Below are positions 9,029 to 19,026 of a DNA stretch of 64,000 nucleotides, in pieces (the stretch's first letter is position 1; each line of letters starts with the position of its first letter). The stretch comes from Amaricoccus macauensis (lineage in GTDB: Bacteria; Pseudomonadota; Alphaproteobacteria; Rhodobacterales; Rhodobacteraceae). A model generated the notes under the pieces. That model was not told where the DNA came from. It saw only the letters and a list, made by a program, of their open reading frames with translations, and did not search any database. The translations under genes were made by a program, and so were the position numbers. The DNA is taken from positions 337,966 to 401,965 of the forward strand of contig NZ_JACHFM010000004.1 in assembly GCF_014201905.1 (NCBI RefSeq), given 5' to 3'.

Positions 9029-10332
9029 CCGAACTCACCCCACGCGAGATCGTCTCCGAACTCGACCGCTTCATCATCGGCCAGGCTGACGCCAAGCGCG
9101 CGGTCGCGGTCGCGCTCCGCAACCGCTGGCGCCGCAAGCAGCTGCCGGACGACATCCGCGAAGAAGTCTATCCGAAGAACATCCTGATGATCGGCCCGAC
9201 CGGTGTCGGCAAGACCGAGATCTCGCGCCGCCTCGCCAAGCTCGCGAAGGCGCCGTTCCTCAAGGTCGAGGCGACGAAGTTCACCGAAGTCGGCTACGTC
9301 GGCCGCGACGTGGAGCAGATCGTCCGCGACCTCGCCGATGCCGCCGTCGCCATGGTGCGCGAGGACATGCGCGAGCGGGTGAAGGCACGCGCCCACGAGG
9401 CCGCCGAGAACCGGGTGATCGACGCGCTTGCCGGCGATGGCGCGCGCGATCAGACCCGGGACATGTTCCGCCGCAAGCTCCGCTCGGGTGAGCTCGACGA
9501 CAAGGAGATCGAACTCGAAGTAACCGACACGTCGAGCCCGTTCCCGATGATGGACATCCCCGGTCAGCCCGGCATGGGGATGGGCGCGATGAACCTCGGC
9601 GACATCTTCGGCAAGGCATTTGGCGGGCGGAAAGTGCGCCGCCGCCTGACCGTCGCGCAGTCCTACGACCTGCTGATCACCGAGGAGGCCGACAAGCTTC
9701 TGGACCCCGAGGCGGTGAACCGTGAAGCCGTGACGGCGGTGGAGCAGAACGGCATCGTCTTCCTCGACGAGATCGACAAGGTCTGCGCCCGGGCCGAGAC
9801 CCGCGGCGCCGACGTCTCGCGCGAGGGGGTGCAGCGCGATCTGCTGCCGCTCATCGAGGGCACGACCGTGTCGACCAAATACGGGCCGGTGAAGACGGAC
9901 CATGTGCTCTTCATCGCGTCGGGCGCCTTCCATATCGCCAAGCCCTCCGATCTCCTGCCGGAGCTACAGGGCCGCCTGCCGATCCGCGTCGAACTCCGGG
10001 CGCTGACCGAACACGACTTCATCCGCATCCTGACCGAGACCGACAATGCGCTGACCCTGCAATATGCCGCGCTGATGCAGACCGAAGGCGTCTCGATCAC
10101 CTTCACCAACGATGGCATCGAGGCGCTCGCCCGCATCGCCGCCGAAGTGAACCGGGCAGTGGAGAACATCGGCGCCCGGCGGCTGCACACCGTGCTGGAG
10201 CGGGTGTTCGAGGAGCTCTCGTTCACCGCGCCTGACCGCTCCGGGGAAGCGGTCACGGTCGATGCCGCCTTCGTTGAAGAGTACCTGGGCGAGCTCAGCC
10301 GCTCTGCCGATCTGTCGCGCTACGTGCTCTGA
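9025..10332 (+). CDS. hslU: ATP-dependent protease ATPase subunit HslU (ClpY)
   Basis: AAA+ unfoldase that feeds substrates to HslV. The 435-residue protein begins [20 protein letters not shown] and has Walker A GPTGVGKT at 57-64. The family's intermediate (I) domain spans about 110-240, including a Met/Gly-rich stretch near 170-195. Walker [10 protein letters not shown] is at about 246-254. The conserved C-terminal end, SADLSRYVL, which inserts into HslV on activation, is intact. ATG 9025 overlaps the preceding acetyltransferase stop by four bases; the longer frame upstream is an alternative reading of the acetyltransferase gene. The stop TGA shares a base with the ATG of the NUDIX gene. Confidence 0.97.
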   Translation: MTELTPREIVSELDRFIIGQADAKRAVAVALRNRWRRKQLPDDIREEVYPKNILMIGPTGVGKTEISRRLAKLAKAPFLKVEATKFTEVGYVGRDVEQIVRDLADAAVAMVREDMRERVKARAHEAAENRVIDALAGDGARDQTRDMFRRKLRSGELDDKEIELEVTDTSSPFPMMDIPGQPGMGMGAMNLGDIFGKAFGGRKVRRRLTVAQSYDLLITEEADKLLDPEAVNREAVTAVEQNGIVFLDEIDKVCARAETRGADVSREGVQRDLLPLIEGTTVSTKYGPVKTDHVLFIASGAFHIAKPSDLLPELQGRLPIRVELRALTEHDFIRILTETDNALTLQYAALMQTEGVSITFTNDGIEALARIAAEVNRAVENIGARRLHTVLERVFEELSFTAPDRSGEAVTVDAAFVEEYLGELSRSADLSRYVL

Positions 10333-10805
10333 TGCTGGCACGCTTCGGCGAGCCGGTCGAACCCGGTCGGCGCTATACCGACCGGGTGGGCGCCTACGCG
10401 GTGATCCGTCAGGGCGACGATGTGCTCGTCACCGAGCAGGAGGCCACCAGCCGTGAGTTCCAGCTGCCCGGTGGCGGCATCGATCCCGGCGAGGGCGCGC
10501 TCCGGGCGCTGCACCGCGAGTGTCTCGAAGAGATCGGATGGCGCATTGCCGTCACCCGCCGCCTCGGCGCCTTCCAGCGGTTCACCTATATGCCGGAATA
10601 CGATCTCTGGGCGCGCAAGGTCTGCCACATCTACCTCGCTCGCCCGGTGCGGCGCCTCGGCCCGCCGTCGGAGGCGGGCCACACCGCCGTCTGGATGACG
10701 ATTCCCGCGGCGCTGGATCTGCTCGCCGTCGATGGGGACCGGTACTTCCTCGGGCTGGTCGCGCGGCTCGATCTGCGCCCGGACCGCAAGTACCGGACGG
10801 TGTGA
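10332..10805 (+). CDS. NUDIX hydrolase
   Basis: A 157-residue NUDIX-fold hydrolase, expected to cleave a nucleoside diphosphate linked to another moiety. The complete NUDIX box runs from G48 to W70 (G-x5-E54-x7-R62-E63-x2-E66-E67-x-G69). The N-terminal DRVGAYAVIRQGDDVLV strand is typical. The C-terminal part, with an EAGHTAVWM element, does not define a substrate. The start overlaps the hslU stop (TGATG), so it is the last gene of the hslV operon. Substrate is unknown; a house-cleaning role under stress is an inference from its operon. Confidence 0.9.
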   Translation: MLARFGEPVEPGRRYTDRVGAYAVIRQGDDVLVTEQEATSREFQLPGGGIDPGEGALRALHRECLEEIGWRIAVTRRLGAFQRFTYMPEYDLWARKVCHIYLARPVRRLGPPSEAGHTAVWMTIPAALDLLAVDGDRYFLGLVARLDLRPDRKYRTV

Positions 10806-10887
10806 GCCCCTTGCTCTGAAGTCCTCCTGAAGTTGTGTTCACGCTCGGCCCTTGTGCTGTCGCCCCGGACGCACGATGGTCCCCGCC

Positions 10888-12237
10888 ATGTCACTCACGA
10901 AGTCCCGACGCCGCAGAACTTCCCGTCTTGCACGCCTTGTCAGGGTGCTGGCGCTGGCACTCGTTGTCTTGTCGCCACTTGGCCTTCTTCTACTGATGGT
11001 TGAGACGCATCCGCGCGTCACCGACGCCGGCCCTCCCGACGCGCTGGCCGCCGAGCGCATCCGCGTGGTCGCGGCGCGGCTGAAGGCAATGATCGACGAC
11101 GACGCGCCGCAGGCGGGGTTCTCGATCAGCGAGGACGAACTCAATGCCGTGCTCGCGGCCGGACAGCGGCTCGCGCCGGGCACCTTCGGACGGGCGCACG
11201 TCGACGGAGGGCACGCGACGCTTGACCTCTCCGTTGGCCCACCGCTGGTGCCACACGCCCTCTGGGCGAACCTTCACCTCAGCGTGGCGCCGTCGGACTC
11301 CGGGCTGGTGCTCGACTCGGCCCGCCTCGGCCGGCTGCCGGTGCCGCCGTGGCTGGCGCTCGAGGCGATCCGCATCGGGCTCGACCGCAAGCTTGGTGAT
11401 GGCCTCGGCAGCGACCTGCTTGCCAGCGTCGCCTGGGTTCGCCTCAACCTCACCCCGCGCGACGCGAAACCGGCCGTGGCTGTCGCCTTCGACTTCGACG
11501 CCGCCGGTGGGCCGGAGTTCTTCGGCCGGTTGCGTGCCCGGGTGATCGAGGCCGCAGGCTCCACGGCACGGGACCGGGTCTACATGCTGGCCTGGATCCT
11601 CGACCAGCGCGCGCGCCGCGGCGGCCTGCCGCGCGACGGCTCGATCCTGCCATGGCTGAAGCAGGCACTGACCGCGCCCAGCGATCCGCGCAACCGCGAG
11701 GCCGACCGGGAAGGTCTGCGCGCCGCGCTCTACACCCTCGCCCTCGTCTGCGGCGACCCGGACTTTGGCACCTCGATCGCCGTCGGCTTCAACGAGCGGA
11801 TGCAGAGCGCCGCCAGCGGCTGCGCCGGCACGACGCTCGCCGGTCGCGCCGACCTCAGGAAACACTTCCTGGTCTCCGCCGGCCTCTACGCCGTCAACAC
11901 CGGTCAGGCGGCCTTCGGCATGGGCGAACTGAAGGAGCTGCTCGACAGCAACCCCGGCGGCAGCGGGTTTTCCTTCGACGACATGGCGGCCGATCTCGCC
12001 GGCGTCCGCTTCGCCCGCGCGTTCCTCGCCGCCCCGCCCGAGCGCTGGGCGGACATGCTGGCGCGGATCGCGACCGAAGCGGACATCATGCCCTCGATCG
12101 ACGGCCTGCCGAGCGGCCTCAGCGAGGCAGAGTTCCGCGCCCGCTTCCGCGACGTGGACAGCCCCGAGTACGCCGCGATGGTCGCCGAGATCGAGCGGCG
12201 CGTCGACGCTCTGCCCCTCGACCAGCCGAGGGGCTGA
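10888..12237 (+). CDS. Uncharacterised membrane-anchored protein, 449 residues
   Basis: I do not recognise a named family. The protein has a very basic N-terminus (SLTKSRRRRTSRLARLVR) followed by one hydrophobic segment (about 17-36), so it is probably an inner-membrane protein with a large periplasmic C-terminal part. A segment FSISEDELNAVLAAGQRL and several short beta-like strands occupy residues 70-220. The C-terminal half is helical and contains two separated cysteines in similar contexts (LVCGDPDF and ASGCAGTT). ATG 10876 (MVPAMSL) is an alternative start; neither has a clear ribosome site. It follows the NUDIX gene by 82 bases in the same direction and converges with a DUF305 gene four bases beyond its stop. 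Confidence 0.75.
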   Translation: MSLTKSRRRRTSRLARLVRVLALALVVLSPLGLLLLMVETHPRVTDAGPPDALAAERIRVVAARLKAMIDDDAPQAGFSISEDELNAVLAAGQRLAPGTFGRAHVDGGHATLDLSVGPPLVPHALWANLHLSVAPSDSGLVLDSARLGRLPVPPWLALEAIRIGLDRKLGDGLGSDLLASVAWVRLNLTPRDAKPAVAVAFDFDAAGGPEFFGRLRARVIEAAGSTARDRVYMLAWILDQRARRGGLPRDGSILPWLKQALTAPSDPRNREADREGLRAALYTLALVCGDPDFGTSIAVGFNERMQSAASGCAGTTLAGRADLRKHFLVSAGLYAVNTGQAAFGMGELKELLDSNPGGSGFSFDDMAADLAGVRFARAFLAAPPERWADMLARIATEADIMPSIDGLPSGLSEAEFRARFRDVDSPEYAAMVAEIERRVDALPLDQPRG

Positions 12238-12241
12238 CCGG

Positions 12242-12601
12242 TCAGCCGCCGTGCGCGGCGAGCCATGCCTGCATGTCGGCGATCTCCTTCTCTTGCGCGG
12301 CGATCACCGCTTCGGCGAGCGCGCGCATCTCGGGGTCGCTCCCCTGTTCCAGCTCGACCTTCGCCATGCCGATTGCGCCTTCGTGGTGGGCAATCATGCC
12401 CCGCGCGAAGTCGATGTCGACGTTGCCGCTCGGCGGCACCATCATCGCCTCATGCATCTTCTGCGTCACGGCGTCGAACGGCCCGGGCGCGGCGGCGGCC
12501 GTGCCGTGCATGGCGCCGTGGTCCATTCCCTGCATCGCGTCTTCGGCGAAGGCGGCGGGCGCAAGGGCACAGACGAGGGCTGCGAATACGATGGAACGCA
12601 T
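12242..12601 (-). CDS. DUF305 (copper-associated) secreted protein
   Basis: A 119-residue exported protein. A typical signal peptide ([19 protein letters not shown], then ED) precedes a His/Met-rich stretch ([11 protein letters not shown]) and the DUF305 core [23 protein letters not shown], ending [13 protein letters not shown]305 proteins are often found with copper handling genes and the His/Met motifs can bind copper, but no copper pump or oxidase lies next to this gene. It is divergent from the sugar-acid dehydratase and tail-to-tail with the unknown membrane protein. The longer open frame upstream is the antisense of the dehydratase gene, so ATG 12601 is the start. Confidence 0.85.
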   Translation of the reverse strand: MRSIVFAALVCALAPAAFAEDAMQGMDHGAMHGTAAAAPGPFDAVTQKMHEAMMVPPSGNVDIDFARGMIAHHEGAIGMAKVELEQGSDPEMRALAEAVIAAQEKEIADMQAWLAAHGG

Positions 12602-12724
12602 GGTCTTTCCTCCAGACTGACTCGGGTGCGACCGTGCCGCTTCCCCCTGCTGGAAGGTCAATCCCCTTGAGACGGCTGTTGCCATCCCCGGCGATCCGGC
12701 TCCATATCCTGAGGAAAAGGGAGG

Positions 12725-14530
12725 ATGTTTGCCTTGACCGCCGAGATCACCAAGGGCCTGCGCTCGCGCGCATGGTTCGACAACCCGGGCAATCCGGACA
12801 TGACGGCGCTCTACCTCGAGCGCTATCTGAACTACGGCATCAGCCGCGAGGAACTGCAATCGGGCAAGCCGATCATCGGCATTGCACAGACCGGCTCCGA
12901 CCTTTCGCCCTGCAACCGTCACCATCTGGAGCTGGCGAAGCGCCTGCGGGACGGCATCCGCGAGGCTGGCGGCATCGCGATGGAGTTCCCCGTCCACCCG
13001 ATCCAGGAGACCGGCAAGCGCCCGACCGCGGGCCTTGACCGCAACCTCACCTACCTCGGCCTCGTCGAGGTGCTTTACGGCTACCCGCTCGACGGCGTGG
13101 TCCTGACGATCGGCTGCGACAAGACGACGCCCGCGCTGCTGATGGCGGCGGCGACCGTCAACATCCCGGCGATCGCCTTCTCGGTCGGCCCGATGCTGAA
13201 CGGCTGGTTCCGCGGCGAGCGCACGGGCTCGGGCACCATCGTCTGGAAGGCCCGCGAGATGATGGCGCGGGGCGAAATCGACTACGGCGGGTTTCTCGAC
13301 CTCGTGGCCTCGTCGGCGCCATCGACCGGCTACTGCAACACCATGGGCACCGCGACGACGATGAACTCGCTCGCAGAGGCGCTCGGCATGCAGCTTCCGG
13401 GCTCCGCCGCGATCCCGGCTCCCTACCGCGACCGGCAGGAGATGGCGTGGCGCACCGGCAAGCGCATCGTCGACATGGTGGCGGAAGACCTGAAGCCCTC
13501 CGACATCATGACGCGCGAGGCGTTCATCAACGCGATCCGGGTCAACTCCGCCATCGGCGGCTCGACGAACGCGCCGATCCATCTCAACGCCATCGCCCGC
13601 CACCTCGGCGTCGAGCTTTCCATCGAGGACTGGCAGACCTTCGGCGAAGAGATCCCGCTGCTCGTCAACCTCCAGCCGGCGGGCGAATACCTCGGCGAGG
13701 ACTATTACCACGCCGGCGGCGTGCCGGCGGTGTTCGGCCAGCTCATCGAGCACGGCCTGATCGACGAGAGCGTCATGACGGCGAGCGGCAAGACCGTGGG
13801 CGAGTGCTATCGCGGCGCGGTCATCACCGACGAGAACGTCATCCGGCCCTTCGACCGGCCGCTGAAGGAGCGTGCGGGCTTCCGGGTGCTCTCGGGCAAC
13901 ATCTTCCACTCCGCGGTGATGAAGATGAGCGTGATCAGCCAGGAGTTCCGCGACCGCTACCTGTCGAACCCGGAGCATCCGAACCACTTCGAGGGCCGCG
14001 CGGTGGTCTTCGACGGGCCGGAGGACTACCACCACCGCATCGACGATCCGGCCCTGGGCATCGACGCGAACACCATCCTCTTCATGCGCGGCGCTGGACC
14101 CAAGGGCTATCCCGGCGCGGCCGAGGTGGTGAACATGCGCGCGCCGGACTACCTGCTGAAGCAGGGGATTTCGTCGCTCGTCTGCGTCGGTGACGGCCGG
14201 CAGTCCGGCACGAGCGGCAGCCCGTCGATCCTGAACGCCTCGCCCGAGGCGGCGTCGGGAGGTGGCCTCGCCCTCATCGAGACCGGCGACCGGGTGGTGC
14301 TCGACCTGAACGACGGCCGGCTCGACCTTCTCGTGGACGACGCCGAGCTGGCGCGCCGGCGCGAGAAGCTCGCCGCCGACGGGGGCTATCAGTATCCCGC
14401 GCACCAGACCCCGTGGCAGGAGATCCAGCGCGGCATCGTCGGTGAGCTCGAGACCGGCGCGGTGCTGGAGCCGGCGGTGAAGTACCAGCGTATCGCCCAG
14501 ACCAAGGGCATTCCGCGCGACAACCACTGA
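12725..14530 (+). CDS. IlvD/Edd-family sugar-acid dehydratase (D-xylonate / L-arabinonate type)
   Basis: Iron-sulfur dehydratase that removes water from a sugar acid to give the 2-keto-3-deoxy acid. The 601-residue sequence resembles the pentonate branch (Caulobacter XylD, Rhizobium L-arabinonate dehydratase) more than IlvD. Diagnostic stretches are [34 protein letters not shown] and [16 protein letters not shown]. The three cluster cysteines are C63, C131 (GCDKTTP) and C204 (GYCNTMG). If translation begins at the TTG at 12734, which has better spacing from GGGAGG, these become 60, 128 and 201. A sugar ABC transporter lies 1.5 kb away, which fits a sugar oxidation pathway, although icd separates them. 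A hairpin terminator follows at 14551. Xylonate versus arabinonate cannot be decided here. Confidence 0.85.
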   Translation: MFALTAEITKGLRSRAWFDNPGNPDMTALYLERYLNYGISREELQSGKPIIGIAQTGSDLSPCNRHHLELAKRLRDGIREAGGIAMEFPVHPIQETGKRPTAGLDRNLTYLGLVEVLYGYPLDGVVLTIGCDKTTPALLMAAATVNIPAIAFSVGPMLNGWFRGERTGSGTIVWKAREMMARGEIDYGGFLDLVASSAPSTGYCNTMGTATTMNSLAEALGMQLPGSAAIPAPYRDRQEMAWRTGKRIVDMVAEDLKPSDIMTREAFINAIRVNSAIGGSTNAPIHLNAIARHLGVELSIEDWQTFGEEIPLLVNLQPAGEYLGEDYYHAGGVPAVFGQLIEHGLIDESVMTASGKTVGECYRGAVITDENVIRPFDRPLKERAGFRVLSGNIFHSAVMKMSVISQEFRDRYLSNPEHPNHFEGRAVVFDGPEDYHHRIDDPALGIDANTILFMRGAGPKGYPGAAEVVNMRAPDYLLKQGISSLVCVGDGRQSGTSGSPSILNASPEAASGGGLALIETGDRVVLDLNDGRLDLLVDDAELARRREKLAADGGYQYPAHQTPWQEIQRGIVGELETGAVLEPAVKYQRIAQTKGIPRDNH

Positions 14531-14550
14531 CCGCGCCGATCCCGAAAGCA

Positions 14551-14586
14551 ATCGGGCCACCCGTCAGATGCGACGGGCGGCCCGAT
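14551..14586. terminator. Bidirectional-type hairpin between dehydratase and icd
   Basis: A 15-bp near-perfect stem (14551-14565 with 14572-14586, one mismatch, six-base loop) lies between the two convergent genes, 21 bases after the dehydratase stop and 55 bases past the icd stop. T-richness is weak on either side. Confidence 0.65.
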
Positions 14587-14640
14587 GTCTGTCTGCTCTG
14601 GTCGGCCCGCAGGGCGGTCAGCCCACCCCGCGGCGGAAAC

Positions 14641-15852
14641 TCAGCCGATCGCCTTCTGCAGGTTCTCGTCGATCTTGTCGAGGAAGCCGGTCGTGGTGAG
14701 CCACTTCTGGTCCGGCCCGACGAGGAGCGCGAGATCCTTGGTCATGAACCCGGACTCGACCGTATCGACCGTCACCTTGTCGAGCGTCTCGGCGAAGCGC
14801 TTCAGCTCTGCATTGTCGTCGAGCTTGGCGCGGTGCTTCAGGCCGCCGGTCCACGCGTAGATCGAGGCGACCGAGTTCGTCGAGGTCTGCTCGCCCTTCT
14901 GGTGCTGGCGATAGTGCCGCGTCACGGTGCCGTGCGCCGCCTCGGCCTCGACCGTCTTGCCGTCCGGCGTCATCAGGACCGAGGTCATGAGGCCGAGCGA
15001 GCCGAAGCCCTGCGCCACGGTGTCGGACTGTACGTCGCCATCGTAGTTCTTGCAGGCCCAGACATAGCCGCCGGACCACTTGAGCGAGGCCGCCACCATG
15101 TCGTCGATCAGCCGGTGCTCGTAGGTGATCCCGGCCTTCTTGAAGGCATCGGCGAATTCCTCTTCGAACACCTGCTGGAACAGATCCTTGAAGCGGCCGT
15201 CATAGGCCTTCAGGATGGTGTTCTTGGTGGAGAGGTAGAGCGGCCACTTCAGGCCCAGCGCGTAGTTCATGGATGCGCGCGCGAAGTCGATGATCGACTG
15301 GTCGAGGTTGTACATCGCCATCGTCACACCGGCGCCGGGTGCGTCGAACACCTCGCGCTCGATCGTCTCGCCGTCTTCCCCGACGAACTTGATCGTCAGC
15401 TTGCCCTTGCCGGGGAAGCGGAAGTCGGTGGCGCGGTACTGGTCGCCGAAGGCGTGGCGGCCGACGACGACCGGCTTGGTCCAGCCCGGAACCAGACGCG
15501 GCACGTTGCGGCAGATGATCGGCTGGCGGAAGATCACGCCGCCGAGGATGTTGCGGATCGTGCCGTTCGGCGACCGCCACATCTGCTTCAGGCCGAACTC
15601 CTCGACGCGTGCCTCGTCCGGGGTGATGGTCGCGCACTTCACGCCGACCCCGTACTCCTTGATGGCGTTCGCAGCGTCGACGGTGATCTGGTCGTCGGTG
15701 CGGTCGCGCTCCTCGATCCCGAGATCGTAGTACTTCAGGTCGACGTCGAGATACGGCAGGATCAGCTTCGTCTTGATGTAGTCCCAGATGATCCGGGTCA
15801 TCTCGTCGCCGTCGAGCTCGACGACCGGATTATCGACCTTGATCTTCGCCAT
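14641..15852 (-). CDS. icd: NADP-dependent isocitrate dehydrogenase
   Basis: TCA-cycle enzyme that decarboxylates isocitrate to 2-oxoglutarate with NADP. The 403-residue protein begins [23 protein letters not shown], has the substrate loop [13 protein letters not shown] (about 94-106) and the [19 protein letters not shown] coenzyme region (about 303-321). This is the homodimeric eukaryote-like type II form common in alphaproteobacteria, not the E. coli type. ATG 15852 is preceded by GAGGGG. A possible sigma-70-like promoter (TTGTGG, 17 bases, TAGACC) and a 16-bp palindrome lie upstream. It is monocistronic and convergent with the dehydratase. Confidence 0.96.
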   Translation of the reverse strand: MAKIKVDNPVVELDGDEMTRIIWDYIKTKLILPYLDVDLKYYDLGIEERDRTDDQITVDAANAIKEYGVGVKCATITPDEARVEEFGLKQMWRSPNGTIRNILGGVIFRQPIICRNVPRLVPGWTKPVVVGRHAFGDQYRATDFRFPGKGKLTIKFVGEDGETIEREVFDAPGAGVTMAMYNLDQSIIDFARASMNYALGLKWPLYLSTKNTILKAYDGRFKDLFQQVFEEEFADAFKKAGITYEHRLIDDMVAASLKWSGGYVWACKNYDGDVQSDTVAQGFGSLGLMTSVLMTPDGKTVEAEAAHGTVTRHYRQHQKGEQTSTNSVASIYAWTGGLKHRAKLDDNAELKRFAETLDKVTVDTVESGFMTKDLALLVGPDQKWLTTTGFLDKIDENLQKAIG

Positions 15853-15935
15853 CAGATGATTGCCCCTCGCAGCTAGGTGTCCCGTGGTCTAGGCGCTGCT
15901 GCAATAATCCACAAGCGCGCTGAGGGGAAGGGTCT

Positions 15936-15951
15936 GCATACATATGTATGC
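15936..15951. promoter_or_regulatory. Perfect 16-bp palindrome upstream of icd
   Basis: The sequence GCATACATATGTATGC is a perfect inverted repeat and is AT-rich in an otherwise GC-rich neighbourhood, about 84 bases upstream of the icd start. It looks like an operator for a dimeric regulator. A second, imperfect inverted repeat (ATGGTGC-N6-GCATCAT) lies at about 15969-15988. The region lies downstream of the sugar ABC genes, so icd is the more natural target. Confidence 0.45.
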
Positions 15952-16080
15952 GAAAAAATGCCGACGGATGGTGCATTATCGCATCATGCCGACCGAAACG
16001 CAGACCTCGGCGGGCCGGCCAGCATCAATCGGCGCGGAATCGGCCCGTTTCGGACAGGCCAGCGCGCCGAAGCCCCGTCC

Positions 16081-17082
16081 TCAGACGCGCAATCGGCTGC
16101 CGTCCTCGGCGAAGTGGAAGCCTCTGGCCGGGTCGGGGGTGAGGAACACCCGCTCGTCCACCTCAAAGCGGTGCTCCCCGAAGAGCCGGACCGCCACGAG
16201 GCCATGCTCCTCGCAGCGCGCGTAGACGTTGGTCTCGCCGCCCAGATGCTCGACGTGGCTCACGGTGGCCGCAATCGCCCCCTGCCCGCGGTCGATGGCG
16301 ACGTGCTCCGGCCGGATGCCGAGCGTCTTGCCCGGTTGCCCGAGCGGGCCGGCGGCGAGGAAGTTCATTTTCGGTGACCCGATGAAGCCCGCGACGAACA
16401 TGTTGGCGGGATCGTTGTAGAGCGTCATCGGCGCGCCCACCTGCTCGACCCGCCCGGCGTTCAGCACGACGATGCGGTCGGCGAGCGTCATCGCCTCCAC
16501 CTGATCGTGGGTGACATAGATCATCGTCGCGCCGAGCTCGCGGTGCAGGCGGGCAATCTCGATGCGGGTCGCGACCCGGAGCGCCGCGTCGAGGTTGGAA
16601 AGCGGCTCGTCGAAGAGGAAGAGCTTCGGCGTGCGCACGATGGACCGCCCGATCGCGACGCGCTGCCGCTGCCCGCCGGAGAGCTCGGCCGGGCGGCGTT
16701 CGAGCAGCGGGTCGAGCGAGAGCATGGCCGACGCGGCGGCGACGCGCTCCTTTACCGTGGCGGCGTCGGCACCGGACTGTTTCAGCCCGAGGCCCATGTT
16801 GTCGCGCACGCTCAGGTGCGGGTAGAGCGCGTAGCTCTGGAACACCATGGCGATCTCGCGCTTCGCCGGCGGCACGTCGTTCACCCGCCGGCCGTCGATC
16901 ACCACGTCGCCCGAGGTCGCGTCCTCGAGCCCTGCGATGATGCGCAGCAGCGTGGACTTGCCGCAGCCCGACGGACCCACGAAGACGCAGAATTCGCCGT
17001 CCGCGACCTCGAGGTCCACGCCCTTGATGACGTGGGTCGCTCCGAACGACTTGGTGACGGCAGTCAGTGTCAGCGATCCCAT
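16081..17082 (-). CDS. CUT1-family sugar ABC transporter ATP-binding protein (UgpC/MsmK type)
   Basis: ATPase of a carbohydrate importer. The 333-residue protein has Walker [10 protein letters not shown] at 36-44, the Q-loop [10 protein letters not shown] at about 81-90, the signature LSGGQ at 134-138 and Walker [13 protein letters not shown] just after. The D- and H-loops are intact. A C-terminal TOBE/OB regulatory domain (about 240-333, GIRPEHVAI) places it in the multi-substrate MsmK/UgpC class. The ATG shares a base with the stop of the upstream oxidoreductase gene. It is the last gene of a permease-oxidoreductase-ATPase operon that lacks a binding protein and a second permease. Substrate is not determined; sugars, polyols or their derivatives are usual. 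Confidence 0.93.
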   Translation of the reverse strand: MGSLTLTAVTKSFGATHVIKGVDLEVADGEFCVFVGPSGCGKSTLLRIIAGLEDATSGDVVIDGRRVNDVPPAKREIAMVFQSYALYPHLSVRDNMGLGLKQSGADAATVKERVAAASAMLSLDPLLERRPAELSGGQRQRVAIGRSIVRTPKLFLFDEPLSNLDAALRVATRIEIARLHRELGATMIYVTHDQVEAMTLADRIVVLNAGRVEQVGAPMTLYNDPANMFVAGFIGSPKMNFLAAGPLGQPGKTLGIRPEHVAIDRGQGAIAATVSHVEHLGGETNVYARCEEHGLVAVRLFGEHRFEVDERVFLTPDPARGFHFAEDGSRLRV

Positions 17083-18110
17083 CAGAGCCTCACGGGCTGG
17101 CCGGAGCGCACGCTTTCGTCGGCCGCAAGGCAGACCTTGAGCGAGGCGACTGCATCGGCGAGGTGGCGGGAGAGGTCGAGATCCCCGGAGATGGCGTGGG
17201 CGACGAACGCGGCCTCGCGGTCGCAGAGCTCCTGATGTCCGGGTTCGTCGGTCATCGAGAGATCCTCGTCGCCCTGCCCCACCCGGTGAACCCGAAGGAG
17301 CGAAGTTCTGGTATGCGTGTCGATGTCGTCGGAGCGGGCACTCTCCGGCATGCGGATCGAGACCGCGCCATTCGGCGAGATGACGTCCTTCACGAAGAAG
17401 GCGGTGTCGGACATCATCGGCCCCCACCCCGCCTCGTACCACCCGACGGAGCCGTCTCCGAACAGCACCTGAAAGTGGCCGTAGTTGTACATCCCGGGCG
17501 CGATCTCGTCCGAGAGCCTCAGTCCCATGCCGCGGACCTCCACCGGGGGGGCGTCGGTGATCTGGCACATCACGTCGACGTAGTGGACGCCGCAGTCGAC
17601 GATGGGCGGCGTCGTCTGCATCAGCGCCTTGTGGACCTCCCAGGTCGGGCCGGAGGACTGCTGATTGAGGTTCAGACGGAAGACGAACGGCCCGCCGAGG
17701 GCACGGGCCTCGGCGATCAGCCGCTGCCACGACGGATGATGCCGCAGGATGTAACCGACGACGACCTTGCGCCCGGTCTCCTGCGCGACGGCGGCAACCC
17801 GGTCGGCGTCCTCGCCGGTGGTGGCAAGCGGCTTCTCGACGAAGACATGGGCGCCCGCCCGCATCGCGGCGATGGCATAGTCGGCATGGCTGTCGGAATA
17901 GGTGGCGATCGAGACGAGGTCGGGCCGCAGCGCATCGAGCGCCCGCCCGTAGTCGCGGAACTGCTCGTAGCCCTGAAGTTCCGCCGGCAGCGGCGGCTCG
18001 GAGCGGTTGGCGAGGCCGACGATCTCGAACGCCGGATCCGCATGGTAGGCAAGCGCGTGACTGCGCCCCATGTTGCCAAGCCCGGCGACGAGCGTGCGAA
18101 GCGGGGTCAT
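17082..18110 (-). CDS. Gfo/Idh/MocA-family oxidoreductase
   Basis: NAD(P)-dependent dehydrogenase of a sugar, inositol or related polyol. The 342-residue protein has an N-terminal Rossmann motif ([16 protein letters not shown], about 8-23) and the EKPLATT motif with its catalytic-region Lys (about 93-99). The [13 protein letters not shown] and [11 protein letters not shown] segments belong to the C-terminal substrate domain; GVHYVD carries the conserved His. ATG 18110 is chosen because the sequence before it ([13 protein letters not shown]) does not look conserved. It sits between the permease and ATPase genes, as such enzymes commonly do in sugar-uptake operons, and probably acts on the transported compound. 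Confidence 0.9.
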   Translation of the reverse strand: MTPLRTLVAGLGNMGRSHALAYHADPAFEIVGLANRSEPPLPAELQGYEQFRDYGRALDALRPDLVSIATYSDSHADYAIAAMRAGAHVFVEKPLATTGEDADRVAAVAQETGRKVVVGYILRHHPSWQRLIAEARALGGPFVFRLNLNQQSSGPTWEVHKALMQTTPPIVDCGVHYVDVMCQITDAPPVEVRGMGLRLSDEIAPGMYNYGHFQVLFGDGSVGWYEAGWGPMMSDTAFFVKDVISPNGAVSIRMPESARSDDIDTHTRTSLLRVHRVGQGDEDLSMTDEPGHQELCDREAAFVAHAISGDLDLSRHLADAVASLKVCLAADESVRSGQPVRL

Positions 18111-18186
18111 AGGATGGCCGGCCCCTCGAGCGTCGTGTTCCCCGCGACGCCGCACGGCAACCGACAGGCAGGCGTGGCGTTGTCGT

Positions 18187-19026
18187 TCACTTCACCGCTC
18201 CCGACGTGATGCCGCGGATGAGCTGGCGGGAGAAGACGAGGTAGAGCACCAGAACCGGCAGGATCGCGAGCGAGAGCGCGGCGAGGACCGCGTTCCAGTT
18301 GGTGACGAACTGGCCGATGAAGACCTGCGCCCCGAGCGTCACGGTCTTCGTCGCCTCGGCCGGCGCGAGGATCAGCGGGAACCAGAGGTCGTTCCAGATC
18401 GGGATCATGGTGAAGACCGCGACCGTCGCCATCGCCGGACGCACCAGCGGCAGGACCAGCCGGAAGAAGATGCGGTATTCCGAGAGCCCGTCGATCCGCC
18501 CGGCATTCTTCAGGTCGGGCGAGACCGTCCGCATGAATTCCGAGAGGATGAAGATCGCGAGCGGCAGCCCCTGCGCGGTGTAGACGAGAATCAGTGCGAG
18601 GAGCGTATTCACCAGCCCCGAGGCCACCATGAGCTGGAGGATCGCCACGGTGCCGAGGCGAATCGGGATCATGATCCCGAGCGCGAGGTAGAGCCCCATG
18701 AGCGTATTGCCCCGGAACCGGTACTCCGAGAGCGCAAAGGCCGCCATGGCGCCGAAGAGCAGCACCGCCGCGAGAGATGCCACGGTGACGATGAGCGAAT
18801 TCTGGAAATAGAGCAGAAAGTCTCCCTGTGACAGGACTGTCCGGTAGCCAACAAGGTCGGCGGTGGCAGGCGTCGGCAGGGCGAGCGGTTCGGCGAAGAT
18901 CGCACGGCGCGACTTGAACGAGTTGACGATGATCACGAAGACCGGAAAGAGCGCGATCACCGTGTAAAGCATCAGGATGCCGTGGGCAGCGAGGCTCCGG
19001 GATCGTGACGTGCGTGCGCTCGACAT
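18187..19026 (-). CDS. CUT1-family sugar ABC transporter permease (MalG/UgpE type)
   Basis: Inner-membrane channel subunit of a carbohydrate importer. The 279-residue protein has about six hydrophobic segments and the permease EAA loop (LKNAGRIDGLSEYRIFFRLVLPLVRPA, about 185-211) that contacts the ATPase. It starts with a short basic tail before the first membrane helix (HGILMLYTVIALFPVFVIIVNSF). ATG 19026 has a strong ribosome site (GGAGGGGACAGA). This is the MalG-like second permease. The expected MalF-like permease and binding protein are not upstream: the next gene, 166 bases away, is divergent. Either those genes lie elsewhere or the locus has been rearranged. Confidence 0.93.
   Translation of the reverse strand: MSSARTSRSRSLAAHGILMLYTVIALFPVFVIIVNSFKSRRAIFAEPLALPTPATADLVGYRTVLSQGDFLLYFQNSLIVTVASLAAVLLFGAMAAFALSEYRFRGNTLMGLYLALGIMIPIRLGTVAILQLMVASGLVNTLLALILVYTAQGLPLAIFILSEFMRTVSPDLKNAGRIDGLSEYRIFFRLVLPLVRPAMATVAVFTMIPIWNDLWFPLILAPAEATKTVTLGAQVFIGQFVTNWNAVLAALSLAILPVLVLYLVFSRQLIRGITSGAVK

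Noticed and set aside
12602..14560. A very long open frame on the minus strand over the dehydratase gene
   Set aside because: It is the antisense of the IlvD/Edd gene; in high-GC DNA the opposite strand often stays open. Only its last 119 codons (DUF305) are a real gene.
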